Source of the DNA: Phoronis australis
Taxonomy: Eukaryota > Phoronida > Phoronidae
Assembly: GCA_002633005.1 (NCBI GenBank)
Contig: NMRA01000101.1
Span: forward strand, 50,450-114,449
Length of the DNA: 64,000 nucleotides
Direction of reading: 5' to 3'
Positions 1 to 10,839 of the stretch are shown here, one piece after another; the stretch's first letter is position 1; each line of letters opens with the position of its first letter. Made by a program: the position numbers and the translations under genes. The notes beneath the pieces are model-generated. The model did no database searches and was not told the DNA's origin. It was given only the letters and a program-made list of their open reading frames with translations.

Positions 1-326
1 AACGCACTTCTCGGGGGTGGCGACGGGGCACTGCCGGGAATCAACACAGACGGAATGGCATCCTTCTTCAGGCGTTGTTTCGCAGGGACCTTCATCAGTT
101 CAGCGTACAAATCCCTTTCGTAATCGGACGGCAGAAAATGCTTGCCACACACACGGTAATTCTCCACTGCTTTGTACGTTGCGTGGACGGGTAACGCTGC
201 GTTCTTCACACGAACGAGCCAAGCACGGCGAAGTGTGTCATCCATCGGAAAGCGATGCAAAGGTTCTCCCAAAGCGCGCGTGAGACGATAATTAGTACAT
301 CCCGGTACGCAGCAACAGTGTGGCAT
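1..326 (-). CDS. THAP-domain DNA-binding protein, N-terminal part (open at left edge)
   Basis: The minus strand from the ATG at 326-324 stays open to the window edge (108 codons). It encodes a complete C2CH THAP zinc finger. Cys5 and Cys10 (C-x4-C, within CCCVPGC) pair with Cys60 and His63 (VCGKHF). The family's invariant residues are present: Pro27 in LHRFP, Trp36 in RRAW, Phe64, and Pro92 in the LKKDAIPSV box near residues 86-94. THAP domains bind DNA in animal transcription factors and in P-element-like transposases. The domain lies at the extreme N terminus, as usual, and has no frameshift. It sits inside intron 3 of the ZnT gene on the same strand, so it is either a nested gene or the 5' end of a P-like transposon. 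Which one depends on sequence to the left. The domain call is firm; the protein type is open. Confidence 0.85.
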   Translation of the reverse strand, partial: MPHCCCVPGCTNYRLTRALGEPLHRFPMDDTLRRAWLVRVKNAALPVHATYKAVENYRVCGKHFLPSDYERDLYAELMKVPAKQRLKKDAIPSVLIPGSAPSPPPRSA

Positions 327-955
327 GTTGACTGACTAGTAAATGAAAGCAAACGAGGACGGAACTTAACACAACCGAGGTAGAACAATGACTGACTCGG
401 CAGCTCTCACAGTCAGACTGTATGAAAAGAAATTGGCGCGAAATGCTTGTCTCCTAAAACGTCACTTCCGGAGTAGCGGACGAGTAATTAACAAAATTAC
501 GAAAAGCTGTAATTAAGTGGAAAATATGTCTAGGATAACCAACCAACCTTATTTTAGCTCAAAATGACATGAAAAAAAGGTTGCCTTCGCCTTTGAAATC
601 TTCCCATCAAATTAGAGACATCTTTTGTTACTTAAAGGAGTGTAGCCTATTTTGGGAGCGCAGAAACTTGTCACCTAAGTCTGACTAGGTGAATTAATTT
701 CAACCCAACCTTGGAAGTCCCTGTCTTGCCTACTACTATCGCCACTACTTCTTGGCATGTATTTTCAAAAGAAAAGTGTAAAAAAATTAAAAACGCACGA
801 CTCGTGATGCTATTTCATAAACCAATAAATCATAATGAAGCTGTAAACTTTGGTAAACTGTTGCAACTGCAGAAAAGCATCGATATAGAAGGCATAAAAC
901 CGAAGTTCAGTTTATATGAAATGTATGTAATGGATTGGATTTTTAAAATACTTAC
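327..955. other. ZnT intron 3 remainder
   Basis: Apart from the dispersed repeat at 481-605, nothing coding is visible. The 59-amino-acid-class ORFs here are out of frame with both flanking genes and lack recognisable domains. Confidence 0.6.
481..605 (+). repeat. dispersed repeat, copy A
   Basis: About 125 bp closely match 2431-2565. Shared blocks include AATTACGAAAAGC, AAAATATGTCT, CCTTATTTT and GGTTGCCTTCGCC in the same order. No gene or TIR is seen. This copy lies about 150 bp upstream of the THAP start codon; the other copy has no THAP frame beside it. Confidence 0.75.
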
Positions 956-1280
956 CTTACATTTTATTATGATTGCAGCCACAAACACGCCGATACTCTG
1001 AATAAGATCCCCCAGAACATGTATTAACGCAGCTCGTATAAGAATATTTTTTCCACTTTTGCCTCTGTCGTTTGAGTTATCTTCACCGTCTTCAACATTG
1101 CCCAATGTGTGGTAACTTGTCGTAGGAGTAGTTTTAAGAGGAATGCGGTCGCTTTGCGCATGTTCCTTTGTATACCCTTCACCTTCACGATTGTGACCTT
1201 GACCTCCGTGACTGTGTTCATGTCCCCCGAATCCATGGCTGTGCCCATGTGAAATACTATCCATGTTTAGATTACATCGT
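956..1280 (-). CDS. SLC30A2-like: ZnT exon 3 (His-rich loop, TM5)
   Basis: The acceptor is the AG at 1282-1281, preceded by a weak polypyrimidine tract; the donor is GTAAGT at 955-950. The 325 nt are one base completing a codon plus 108 codons, so the exon ends in phase 0. It carries the cytoplasmic His-rich loop and TM5 (IHVLGDLIQSIGVFVAA). The linker with KTTPTTSYHTLGNVEDGED is long for the family and is lineage-specific. The next exon lies beyond the left edge. Confidence 0.88.
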
Positions 1281-4200
1281 CTACATATATCAAAATTTAG
1301 CATAGCGGCCATTCTGAAAGTATAACCAAGCGTAATCGATTAGCCTCTTTGAAAATTGTTGTAATTACATGCGCTGGTGATTGTAGCATAGACATGGTCT
1401 GGCGCAAGCACTTTTCCGAATGACTGCACTTGTCTTCATACATAGGCCTACTTAGAACAATGTACGGAATACCAACAAAAAAGAAACGGCGTTTTGTGTT
1501 TATTTATTTTATTATTATTATATATAATTATTATTATATATAATTATTATATATAATTAGTAGTATAAAAATAATGATAATGATAACAATAACAACAACA
1601 ATAATAATAATAACAACAACAACAACAATACAACAATAATAATAATATATTATTATTATTATTGTTGTCCTTGTTCTTGTTCTTGTCCTTGTCCTTGTCC
1701 TTGTCCTTGTCCTTGTCCTTGTCCTTGTTCTTGTTCGTTATATTTTTAATGCAGATGTAACGACATCGAACAGGCTGGTCAACTCAAGTGACTTTCCAAA
1801 TATGGAATTCAGTACCGTCGAGTTGCCTTACACGAAACCGACTGCGGAACGAGGCAAGAGATTAGCCTGCAGCACCACGGCGTGTGCTGAATGCAGAATG
1901 GTGAATGTTGGCCAATTCCCCTTTTGTCCACTGACGTCACAAGCATACTGGCGCCCCCCAGTGGAGGCCCTGAGAACTCGTAAACAAGCATGTTGGCGAC
2001 TGTGGTTAAAGTATTTTTTATGATTTTTCCAGAGTCGCTATGTTTTAGTGTGTTTTTTAAATAATTTTGCATGTCATACTTCTCAGAAAATCAATATTGT
2101 TCCAATAAATTAAGAAAATTGGAATATTCATTCTAGCTATCCTGCAACACGATCCAACTGTTCTTCTGTGTTACACACGCCGGCAAAGCCAAAGTTTTAT
2201 CCCNTATCTCCCTTCAAAGAAACAGTAACAAATACTCCACGGCGGTTGGTAGTGAAAAAAAACTTGTTTTCGCTTGACCAGAACCAAGCCAACATGAGCA
2301 ATTTTGAGGATAATGCCTCTGCACAATCACCTGTTCTGGGTCGACTCACTTAACGAATAGCCCCATTATAAAAAATGCTCAAAGTTGCACAAAGTGCAAC
2401 CAAGTTAATAGTACTAGACCGTCGAGTAGTCGACGAGTAGTTAATTAAATTACGAAAAGCAGTAAATAAGTGAAAAATATGTCTGTGATAATCAACGAAC
2501 CTTATTTTTGCTAAAAATGACATGAAAATGGTTGCCTTCGCCGTTAAGAAATAGCCATCAATTTTAGTAAAGTTCCCAAACGATATTGTGTAGTAATCTT
2601 TCGTCTATGCCAATCGGAGTTTTTGTCTATAGGTCTACTCTGGATGCCCTTTGCTCCGAAGGGCTGTTAATCAGAAGACCCTACAAAGCAAAGAGCCATT
2701 ACTAAGAAAATATTTTTAAAAGGGCTGCTACTCCGAACGGTCTTCAGTCAGTAGGGCCGTTACTCCAAAATTCCGTTATTCCGCACATTTTTAATTTCTC
2801 TAATATAACTCCATGAATCAAATCATGGAAAAATGAAAAGGCAAATGCCTACTTTTGTTTGTGCAATTTTTTCCGGGAAATTACATAGTCCATTTAGATC
2901 ATGGCGCAATTCTTTTACAAAACAATGTACGACGCCTAAACGACACCATGCTGTGCCAGTGCGACGCCCCTGTGGACGACGTGGGATACCAGTGTTGTGT
3001 TCTGCAGACCAAGTTGCTAGAGAGAAAAGCGAGATGATGCAAGTCTTTGAGGGATACCGTTATGCATTTCAAGAGAAGCACACTTTGTTTGTCTCGTGAG
3101 ATTCTTAGGTATAAAATGAGAAATTCCGTAAATATTCAACAGTACTTACATGACATTGAAGAGAATTCCGCAACACGACGTCACCAACATTGTGTCACCA
3201 TTAATTTCAAAATCTTTGTGAATTACGCGTTCAACAGCCAGATAGACCAGGACCCCAGTCATGACCCAAATGATAAACACGCTAATCATTGCGCCACATA
3301 TTTCTGCAATTTAGAGAACATGTATGTCATTGTTTTGCATAAAGTCGTTTCCGAAGATTTCTTCTTTGAAGCTGTGCGTTTTGAAATGGTTTGACCATAA
3401 ATAGTAGAATTAAAGGTAGTTGCTGACCTTTTTCTCCTTTCGAAGACAATGAGAATTGTGGTGGGAAGGCATGTCAGTGGAAATATAAAAGGAAATGTCC
3501 GCTGTAATAGTTTATTTCATTTGAATAGTACAGTATACTTTTTATGCCATTAAAGATATTATCCTAAAAGTTCTCAGTACTTCATTACTTATCAAATTAG
3601 TGTTTGCACGCTCCTGGCTTATTGGTGGACCCGCACAATGATGATGTTTTAAAATACTGTATACTAACCAATCAGCCGTTGTACCCATAGATAATTAGTT
3701 AATATGGAAATGAGAAAAATGTGATAGAATATCCTACACGACATGACACATCCCCTAAACGTTTAACCAGCATGCAGTTTCCTTTTTTACGTTTCCCATG
3801 GTCACTACTTGAAGGCGCTTAATAGAACGTTCTTAAAAGGGAAAGCCTATTTTTACTCATACTATGAATACCGAGTTACCAGACATTTTCACATTAATTA
3901 GCGCTCCCCTCGACATTGTTGACTATGCATGAAGAAAAAACATAATTTCATAATGTTCCTGTTTTGTTTGAAACCTACTCATTGCAGTAGAAAAAAAACG
4001 AAGTATGCCAATTTACAGACATTTGCAAACATTTGTTACTCATTGTTGAACTAAATTGACGGGAGCATTTTGTGTGAAGAGAAACATTTGGAGGCTAGGG
4101 TCTTTAACAGTTACATTTGTTTACCTTAATCGTGCCTTTTTGCTCTCATTTTGTTTATTTTGCGAGCTCACTAATTGACTTGATATCGTTACGCCACTAA

Positions 4201-4630
4201 ATAAAAAACAATAGGAGAAGCCATCTCCTAATAACCGCTAAAACAATTTCAACAAAATAAGCAATTAAAGGGCATTCGACATGTTTTGTGATTCTATCAA
4301 ATGAGAGTTGATTTCAGCTTTACCTGCTCTGTGGTAGCCAAATGACATTGTTTTCGTTGCCGGCTTCTTGGCAAGCCATAACGACACAAGGCTGATAGCG
4401 AAGCTAGCCAGGTCGCTGGCAAGATGTGCAGCGTCTGTGAGAAGAGCTAAGCTGTTGGATAAGATTCCTCCAACAATTTCGGCAATGAGGAACACAAAGC
4501 AGACGACACTGACTACGATGAGCGTGTTCCTATCTGCTTTCGAACCTTTCTTTGCCGTGGGAGGGTGGCAATGTTCCATGGAGTACTTTTCCAGGTTTTC
4601 TTCTTCGTTTTGTACATGTATTTCTGCCAT
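956..4630 (-). CDS. SLC30A2-like: ZnT-type zinc transporter (SLC30A2/3/4/8 group), first three coding exons
   Basis: Three exons (4630-4324, 3303-3150, 1280-956) join in phase to give about 262 residues of a cation diffusion facilitator. Family members are about 320-390 residues, so the last membrane segment and cytoplasmic domain lie to the left. Visible landmarks are the N-terminal HCH motif (MEHCHPP), TM1-TM2 with the metal-site pattern LTDAAHLASD (H-x3-D), the FGYHRAE turn split by intron 1, TM3-TM4 in exon 2, a His-rich loop (HGHSHG, HEHSHG) at the start of exon 3, and TM5 with IHVLGDLIQS (second H-x3-D). These proteins move zinc from cytosol into vesicles or out of the cell in exchange for protons, and act as dimers. 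All four residues of the tetrahedral site are intact. The ZnT2/3/4/8 subgroup is clear; the exact orthologue is not. Confidence 0.93.
1508..1670. repeat. TTA/TAT/AAC low-complexity tract
   Basis: Interrupted runs of TTATTA, TATATAAT, AATAATAAT and AACAACAAC form a compound microsatellite inside ZnT intron 2. Confidence 0.9.
1667..1736 (+). repeat. hexanucleotide array (CTTGTC/CTTGTT)n
   Basis: About eleven head-to-tail six-base units are seen. The central units are CTTGTC and the flanking ones CTTGTT. This is a short tandem repeat in an intron; it is not the animal telomere hexamer TTAGGG. Confidence 0.9.
2431..2565 (+). repeat. dispersed repeat, copy B
   Basis: Second copy of the repeat at 481-605, in the same orientation and about 80 percent alike by eye. 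Confidence 0.75.
3150..3303 (-). CDS. SLC30A2-like: ZnT exon 2 (TM3-TM4)
   Basis: The acceptor TTGCAG ends at 3304 and the donor is GTAAGT at 3149-3144. The first two bases complete Glu to give the split family motif FGYHRAE-ICGAM. The peptide ICGAMISVFIIWVMTGVLVY covers TM3, and the rest (LAVERVIHKDFEINGDTMLV) matches the conserved loop and start of TM4. The 154-nt length leaves two bases, so the last codon is completed in exon 3. Confidence 0.93.
3304..4323. other. ZnT intron 1
   Basis: AT-rich intron. I see no repeat copy, RNA gene or coding segment in it. Confidence 0.6.
4324..4630 (-). CDS. SLC30A2-like: ZnT first coding exon (HCH motif, TM1-TM2)
   Basis: The ATG at 4630-4628 gives MAEIHVQNEEE..., with the MEHCHPP zinc-sensing motif near residue 18 and TM1 from about residue 38. 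TM2 contains LTDAAHLASD. The donor GTAAAG (4323-4318) splits the Glu codon after FGYHRA. This ATG is chosen because it is the first in frame and gives a normal cytoplasmic N terminus. An upstream non-coding exon or alternative start cannot be excluded. Confidence 0.9.
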
Positions 4631-4687
4631 TCTGTAATGGGAAATACTTCAGGCTTAAGAGGAGGGAATCAGACAATCTAATTTAGG

Positions 4688-4735
4688 GGCAAGGATTTGT
4701 GACAACGATGATGAATGGTGATATCTATTAAGACA
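4688..4735 (+). repeat. relic of the Cys-rich ORF found at 16.85 kb
   Basis: About 45 bp match 17003-17047 (GTGACAACG, then ATGGTGATATCTAT), the coding region of the small Cys-rich ORF. It ends in an early stop here. The ORF is therefore part of a family with more than one copy. Confidence 0.6.
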
Positions 4736-4969
4736 TAACAGAAATCCCCGATGTCTTCGTTCCCATTTATTATCCTCCAATTTAGTCCGGCATTTTCTTT
4801 GGTCACATCACTGGCTCTTCCTCACCAAAAGGAATTGCACTGAATAAGCATTAAAAATCACAATGTCAGAAGCCGTGTACATAGCAACTTTTGTAAAAGA
4901 TATACACCGTACATTTTCCAGCTTTCGCACAGAATCTCATTTTATTTAGACAAAGAGGAATTCATCATA

Positions 4970-5480
4970 TTCATACGACACTTTCAGAGATTATGCTTTA
5001 TGCAGCTTCCATCAAATTTCTAAGGGAAATTGTTTTTAAAATATTTCACCTTCACATGAAGAGGCATCAAAAATAGGACTTTAATAATTTCCATGAAAAA
5101 ATCTTAAGTTGCATAAAACAAAAATGAAATGACATTTTAGAAAACTACAATGGCATTTTTAGATCTCAACTTGCTTTTTATTAAATTTTACTAAAAAGTA
5201 ATAGTCACTGGACTCTATCAATGGCAGGTTGCTTAAAAGTTCGAGTACGAATTCTCTTCTTCTCAGTAGGGTAATGCATGTCCTTAAATATATCTTTATA
5301 TTAAGTGGGAGTAGGTCTAATGTTTTACACAAAGGATGAGTATGTGATATCAACTTAATATAGGCCAGACCAACGTATGACGTTTTTGAATAAGGTCTAA
5401 GACCACGGTTCTTGCCTTTAATGACAAAATGAGGTGATTCAGGTTTGATGGCACTTCTATGGAGTAAATGGAAATTTATT
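4970..5480 (+). repeat. diverged interspersed repeat, copy 1
   Basis: Matches 35070-35560 in the same order: CTTTATGCAG, TTGTTTTTAAAAT, TAAATTTTACTAAAAAG and others, with many indels. Part of the family is also seen at 32130-32345 with 34970-35050. An AT-rich non-coding element of unknown class. Confidence 0.55.
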
Positions 5481-6775
5481 GCCACGAATGGTAATCAGCA
5501 GTTTTTAAGTTGTTAGAGTAAAAGAAACCTAGACATTTGACATCTGTTCTGTTCTATCCGCATCCGGAAGTACCGCCAGTATCAGAGCACTTTCTTGTTC
5601 CGCACGAAATGTTTGCTGCCAATATACTTCACACGAACGGAAATTGGAAGAAAACTCTAGTAGGTAATGTGTATTTTAACCTGTGTTTCTGAAACATACA
5701 CTGCAAGAGCATTCTTGTCTCCGCTCTCGAACCATAGTGAATTTGTGATTTTGGAGAGAAAATGTCAAATTCGCATTTTGTTCATTCTTTGACATTTCAA
5801 TGACATAAAAATGCATGGCTTTGTTGAAGTTCTGTATCCGTGAGAAACCTCATGGACTGCGTTTTATGTAAGTCATGCGTGTTTTTCATGTGTCTTGAGA
5901 CAGGAAGGAAATCAGGACTTTTGTTGAAGCAGACTAGCGACTACGAGATCACCCGCTCAAACTGTGGTGTATGCCCTAAGAGTTATGCTGGAGCTATTGT
6001 TGACGACCTCATGGAAACATAGATACTCTATAGTCTATGATGAAATGACGAATCACCCGGAGAACGATCCAAATGGTGGGAAAAGGGGGGTCAATTGAGA
6101 AGGACGAGGCAATGTTTTCCAGTAAAGTCTAATATGGCATATGAATTAGAGCATTGTAAATCTGTTTTTGGATGTGATATGGAACAATGGTTCGATTAAT
6201 TATGTACTATCTGTGCTCGTCATTTACATCTGAAAATATTAAAACTAATTTTGTAAACCTTTAGTCAGAGCACTGGGTTGTAATATTGCTACTAGTTGTA
6301 TAAACTTAGTAAGTTTGCCTGACAGAACGTGTTATCTGAATAATAACAAACAAATCAAGTCACGAAAAAAGCTACACACAGGTATGATTATGCGCTTTTG
6401 TAGAGGAATGTTTGCGCCTGAATCCACACAAAGCATGCGCCTTTACAATGATCACCCACCCGCACCTATTATTACCAATACCACTCACTACAGCCAAAAG
6501 CCTCCGCAAATTTCTTCCAGAACTTGTTAATTACTATATTATTCCACAAAAACTAACTGAAAAGATATTTACTCACTCTATTCACGCCATCTCGTCAACC
6601 TCAAAAACTCACTTGTTATAAAACTATTCAGAAAAATGCTCAATATCAAACTGCAGAATCTGTCGCCCCCAAAATTAATGATGCCTCATTAAAAAATCTT
6701 TACTCTTCCTTGAGTAAACAAAATTATTTACTAGATTGCACTGTTTTCATAACGACTGCACTAGGATTTTCCTTT
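5481..6775. other. intergenic, no gene seen
   Basis: Only short ORFs without domains. GC content rises around 5550-5640 near the 5' side of the ZnT gene, which could be promoter-proximal, but no promoter motif can be named. Confidence 0.4.
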
Positions 6776-6890
6776 GTTATAAAAGACGGAGAATTACGAA
6801 AAATAACGTTTATTAGATTTTGTTTACTTCTATAGACGGCTGTAACGGGCACTGTGAATGTCGATTCATTCCCAGATTCTGCATGCACCC
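6776..6890 (+). repeat. dispersed fragment shared with 24380-24480
   Basis: Both places read AAAAG..GGAGA.TTA, then AACGTT.A..AGATT.TGTTT, then TCTATxGxCxGTAACGG. The 24.4-kb copy lies just upstream of a THAP relic, so this may be part of the same element. Confidence 0.5.
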
Positions 6891-6988
6891 CTGCAGGTTG
6901 TTAGCTCTAAGTTTCACGACGAGGTGACGAGCTGAGCGCCAGGGTTGTGTGAAATTTCGGTGTCTAACGGAGCTCTACACACGGCTAC

Positions 6989-7024
6989 CTAGCTGTATGT
7001 TGACGACAGTCTTCATACAGCTAG
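6989..7024. repeat. short perfect inverted repeat
   Basis: CTAGCTGTATG and its exact reverse complement CATACAGCTAG surround a 14-base spacer. Confidence 0.8.
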
Positions 7025-7078
7025 CTGGCTTTCTACCTCAGTATGTACATTTATGATGCAACTTTTGTAAATACATCC

Positions 7079-7245
7079 AGGGGCGGATCCAGGATTTTGA
7101 GTTGGGGGGCACGGCAAATGGAGTATTAGCCAGAATTTTGCCCTTCAGACATTCGCACAACCGGACTGCCAAATGGAAGCTGGGAGAATTTTATGGAGGG
7201 CCATGGCCCCCTTGGCCCTGGCCCTCTAAATCCGCCACTGACATC
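7079..7245. mobile_element. short 'GGCGGATCCAGG' element
   Basis: Begins GGGGCGGATCCAGGATTT and ends CTCTAAATCCGCCACTG, so the ends are imperfect inverted repeats. Similar ends recur at 13950-13965, 20717-20735 and 21470-21487. It is a short non-autonomous DNA element with no coding capacity. Confidence 0.6.
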
Positions 7246-7538
7246 TATATACTTCGTGTACAATACAATATTTTAACTGCATTCTTAGTTTTCACTTTAA
7301 ACTGAAGAGTATCTGGTTGTGTCAAGGCAGGGTCAAAAGTTCTGGAAAGAAATTTGTACTGCCTAGGGGAAGAAGCCCACAGCCGCACACCTTAACTAAC
7401 ATCTGACAGGTGACAGAAATTCTGCTTGAAGCTTTGAACACGGTCTCTTCATTCCTGTCTCTTGCGATGAATGACGCGATCGGTTCACTCTTAGGTGTAG
7501 CTATTTTCCCTCGGCGTTTCCCACCCACTAGCCGTCCC

Positions 7539-7584
7539 ACTAGCCGTTACCCGTGCGAAAGCACGAGCACGGGTAACGGCTAGT
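7539..7584. repeat. 18-bp perfect palindrome with 10-base loop
   Basis: ACTAGCCGTTACCCGTGC at 7539-7556 is exactly complementary to GCACGGGTAACGGCTAGT at 7567-7584. Part of the arm is also repeated directly just upstream (CCCACTAGCCGT at 7525-7536). It would form a strong hairpin in RNA or single-stranded DNA. It may be the fused ends of a small element. Confidence 0.85.
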
Positions 7585-7589
7585 AGGAT

Positions 7590-8353
7590 ATAAAATCGAA
7601 TTATTGTGTTCCACAACAGCTTTCTGTCAGCAAACACTGAATCAGCATGCGCTCACACTGCCTCGGTGCCCGGTCAATTACTGCATCGAAAGCCTGTAAC
7701 GCAGTGATTTATTCATTGCTGGCTTCTTAAAACATTTGCACTCACAACACTCCAAGGCATTACAAATTGTATCTAATGAGACAGACTTTGTTTCAGTTAT
7801 TGGTTAGGGTGAGAATAATTCATTTTGCCAAACAGAACGCACAATAATAAACGTCAACTCGCAATCCCGACTTAGACGAGTGCTCATCCCACGAAGACTT
7901 CACAGGTCGATCGCTAGGTTTCACAGGCTATCAGTTCGAACCAGAAAACACTGATCAAGAAATAATAGAGAGGCTCCGTGAACGTGCACAGATAACTTAA
8001 CATTTGGATAGTTCCGAAAACCGTTTGAATGACTTGTCATGGTGTCAGTGAGCAAATTGCACGATAATGGAAACGACTGGCGCTTGCGTTTGCTGCCACG
8101 AAATTCGGCAAGAGAAACGCCTTGTTAGAGAAGCGCAGATGTGTCTTACGGACCCGGCCATCCTGATTTTGCACCGCGTCTAAACAGAGGTGTGCTTATG
8201 TTTTTAGAGCTGAAAAAAGAACTGGCGAAAACATCCTACACCCAGGATACCAAACAGAAGCCTCACGAACGAGTCAGTCATCAAACAGGTTATATAAAAT
8301 GTTATGTTCTCACGCCTTGAATTAATTGCAATTATTTATGTTTTCATGGCCAA
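7590..8353. other. intergenic, no gene seen
   Basis: No ORF with a recognisable domain, no repeat matched elsewhere in the window. Confidence 0.4.
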
Positions 8354-8602
8354 CTACAACTCTCCATAATCAAAAACCGACCAACAACCGATCTGACGAA
8401 ATGCAGGCCTCTGACAGACACGGAGAAGTTCCACGGCCTCATACTTGGTATTAACGGTGTACTTTTCATTTTTCACTACCGCAAGCCACTTCCGAAGCAT
8501 TATGGGCTCTCGAGAAAATCGAAAAAACGATATACCCGGTTTCGACGCAGCTACGTAGTTCGCACAAGCGGGAACGATACACCACACCATAGCGGCACTC
8601 AC
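8354..8602 (-). pseudogene. THAP-domain relic, copy 1
   Basis: The minus frame reads MVWCIVPACANY (C-x4-C), GISFFRFSREP, LRKWL and then LLRVC, which is the THAP order of first Cys pair, Phe/Pro loop, Trp and third Cys. The normal Pro of the loop is Ser. After the third Cys the C-x2-H-F step is spoiled: CAT TTC occurs four bases too late, so His-Phe is read out of frame. A related copy lies at 24676-24786. The two share flanking sequence (GCCACCCGATTT region), marking a dispersed element rather than a host gene. Confidence 0.65.
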
Positions 8603-9650
8603 TCTGCAGAAGAACGACGGACGTCGCTGTGACGTTTCTCACCTTCCTCACGCGTTAATGCGACACCTCTCGGTGAGGTAAGATATACCGCAAACGAGGT
8701 GACGTGGATATAGACCGATTAAGACGGTAAAAACGACTGATCAAATCGGGTGGCATTTTCCTTTAAGTAAACATTTATTTCTAAAAACAAACGGATTATT
8801 TTGGATGTAGGAGCGTAAGCCTAAATACGAACATTTACGGCATACTAGCATGAGGTCATCGACCTCTTTCATAACGACTGCGACATAAAAGTAGGTCAAC
8901 AGTTCATTGTTGTACACAACACGCACCGGGAGACTGATACGAAACCACGTAAGCTATGTATAACAGAATCGAGTCGGTGGTTAAGACACGTCGTTATCAC
9001 GAGATCGAATCAGGGAAATGACAAATTAACGATCGAATTAAGGAATTTGAGTGAGGATTTATCTTTTTTCACCACTTTCTGAGTTCAAGACCACAAAGGC
9101 GTGAGGCGACTTGGAGCACTCGTTCTCAACGGTCGTCACATGTTGAGGCACAACTCTCTCGGGATACATAATACGTTCTGTCTTTGTTTTCCCCTGCACT
9201 GTTCTATCATGCGTACACCTCGTTGATTCAATATTATGGCGATGCAGTGAATGAAAGGACTGAGGGTACATACGAAGCTGCTTTGTACCTGGCGGGAGAT
9301 TCGATTTGAGTGACAGCCCTGTAACCTTTGACCTCCGATAAGTAGTTAACAAATTCTACGCGGTTGTGTGGTTCTAAGGTGGTTCTTTTTTCTCGCTACA
9401 CGATGTATATTTCGTATTTGAAGTTCCCCGCGATTTAAAATAAGGTTTGAGATATCCTTAAGGTAGCTCTCCATCTACGCACACGCAAACAAATACGGTC
9501 CAAATGTTCACTTGATAACCCCTAGATTCGAGCTACAAGGTCGAGTAAAGTGTCGAAATTTCGAGTAAAAACTGAAGCCATATTTCGTCACCACGCTCAC
9601 AGTTGTAGCTTTAATATTGGGAAATAATGGACACTTAATTTTGAGCTGGT
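8603..9650. other. intergenic, THAP-relic flank then unassigned
   Basis: 8603-8765 is shared with the flank of the 24.7-kb THAP relic. The rest shows no recognisable coding sequence; a 97-codon minus ORF at 9059-9352 has no domain. Confidence 0.4.
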
Positions 9651-10839
9651 GCTAAAGTAGAACGGAAAAGGTTAAAAATAAGTTTGAGTTGGATTTCGAG
9701 CAAAAAGACCCACAGTCTTGAAAGACAATCCTTCCTTTTTCATTACGTGAGAATAACAATAGAGAGAAACTGAATATGAACACATTTCGTAAATTACAGT
9801 TCTGCATGTACTTATTTACGTTTTTGTCAGTACTGGTTTTCATAAAACGAGAAATTTAGTGGATCGTTCAAGTGTGGCGGCCATTGTGTTGGTGCCCCAA
9901 CAGAATATCGAACATTAAACTTCAAATTCTGCATTTTTAGAAACTATGTCGAGATAAAAGATTATTCGTGGTAAGGGTTCTTAAATTATAGGTGATCAGA
10001 ATTCTCTTTGGTTACAATATGTTAAGTGTGTTGGAAAAATTCTGAGAGGAGGAACTGGTTTCCGACACGAATACGCAAATACTAAATTATGATGACAAAT
10101 GCAATCAGATGTTTCACTATTCTGGAAACTGTGAAACAGCTTTCCAAAGAAATTAATGAATTTCGTTGCAGTTCGTCTTGCTTCACGAAACTGTCACGAA
10201 AACTGCGAAGGAAATCGAAAACCAAAAAAGTATTACAAGGCAAAGTATTAGTAACACGTAAAAAGATAAAAACAGTAATCAGAAGAGAATCGTTTGAAAA
10301 TTTTTCCTCCATAATTTCATCGTGTTCTGAAAACTACTCCAAAATATCCCAAATATAAACGCTGTAAATTCCCTTAATTAATACATATATTTTACTCTCA
10401 TTAAACCCAAATTAGCTGTTCATTAACAATTAAACAAACTTAATGTCCTTTTTACCCTGCGCGAAGTCAATCCTAAGAAATCAAGTTGTTGATAAGAATT
10501 CCAACAGCCGTATGCGATAAAAACCACGTCCTCGGAGAAGCACGCTTGCCTCAGTAATTTTCATTAAAGTGACTTAAAAAGGCATTGAAGACAGATAGCA
10601 AAATCTTGGCATTACCTTTATTCTTGCTTGGTGACGCTGGATGAGCGAGTGAATGCGTAGTTTGTCCTGTTCGTACTATGAAGGTAGTGAAATCTGCTTA
10701 GTGTTTAAACAAACCACCAGCTTAACAACCAAAGGATTCGTTTATGAAGTCTTGCTCTTGCATCGGACTAGAAGCCCCCATGCTGCTGAATGCAAATACA
10801 TTCAGGTGTACTTAAATCTCGCTAATTCTGCTCCTCAGT
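9651..10839. other. intergenic, no gene seen
   Basis: AT-rich. A short block (GATTTCGAGCAAAAAGA near 9691) resembles 23711-23725. Overlapping ORFs on both strands at 10082-10358 have no domain. Confidence 0.4.

Larger units (their letters stand above)
1281..3149. other. ZnT intron 2
   Basis: It contains low-complexity A/T repeats (1508-1670), a CTTGTC-type hexamer array (1667-1736), a copy of the dispersed repeat (2431-2565), and a stretch with repeated CTCCGAAGG-like words (2640-2790) resembling the ends of the foldback element at 18.9 kb. A 14-mer at 1952-1965 (GCGCCCCCCAGTGG region) is one mismatch from a CTCF core on the minus strand. No coding sequence is seen. Confidence 0.6.

Noticed and set aside
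17-283. 88-codon plus-strand ORF
   Set aside because: It is the shadow of the THAP reading frame on the opposite strand.
1667-1736. Interstitial telomere repeat
   Set aside because: The unit is CTTGTC, not TTAGGG or its complement.
4368-4637. 89-codon plus ORF opposite ZnT exon 1
   Set aside because: Antisense shadow of the transporter exon.
9059-9352. 97-codon minus ORF
   Set aside because: No domain, biased by chance composition, no repeat or splice support.
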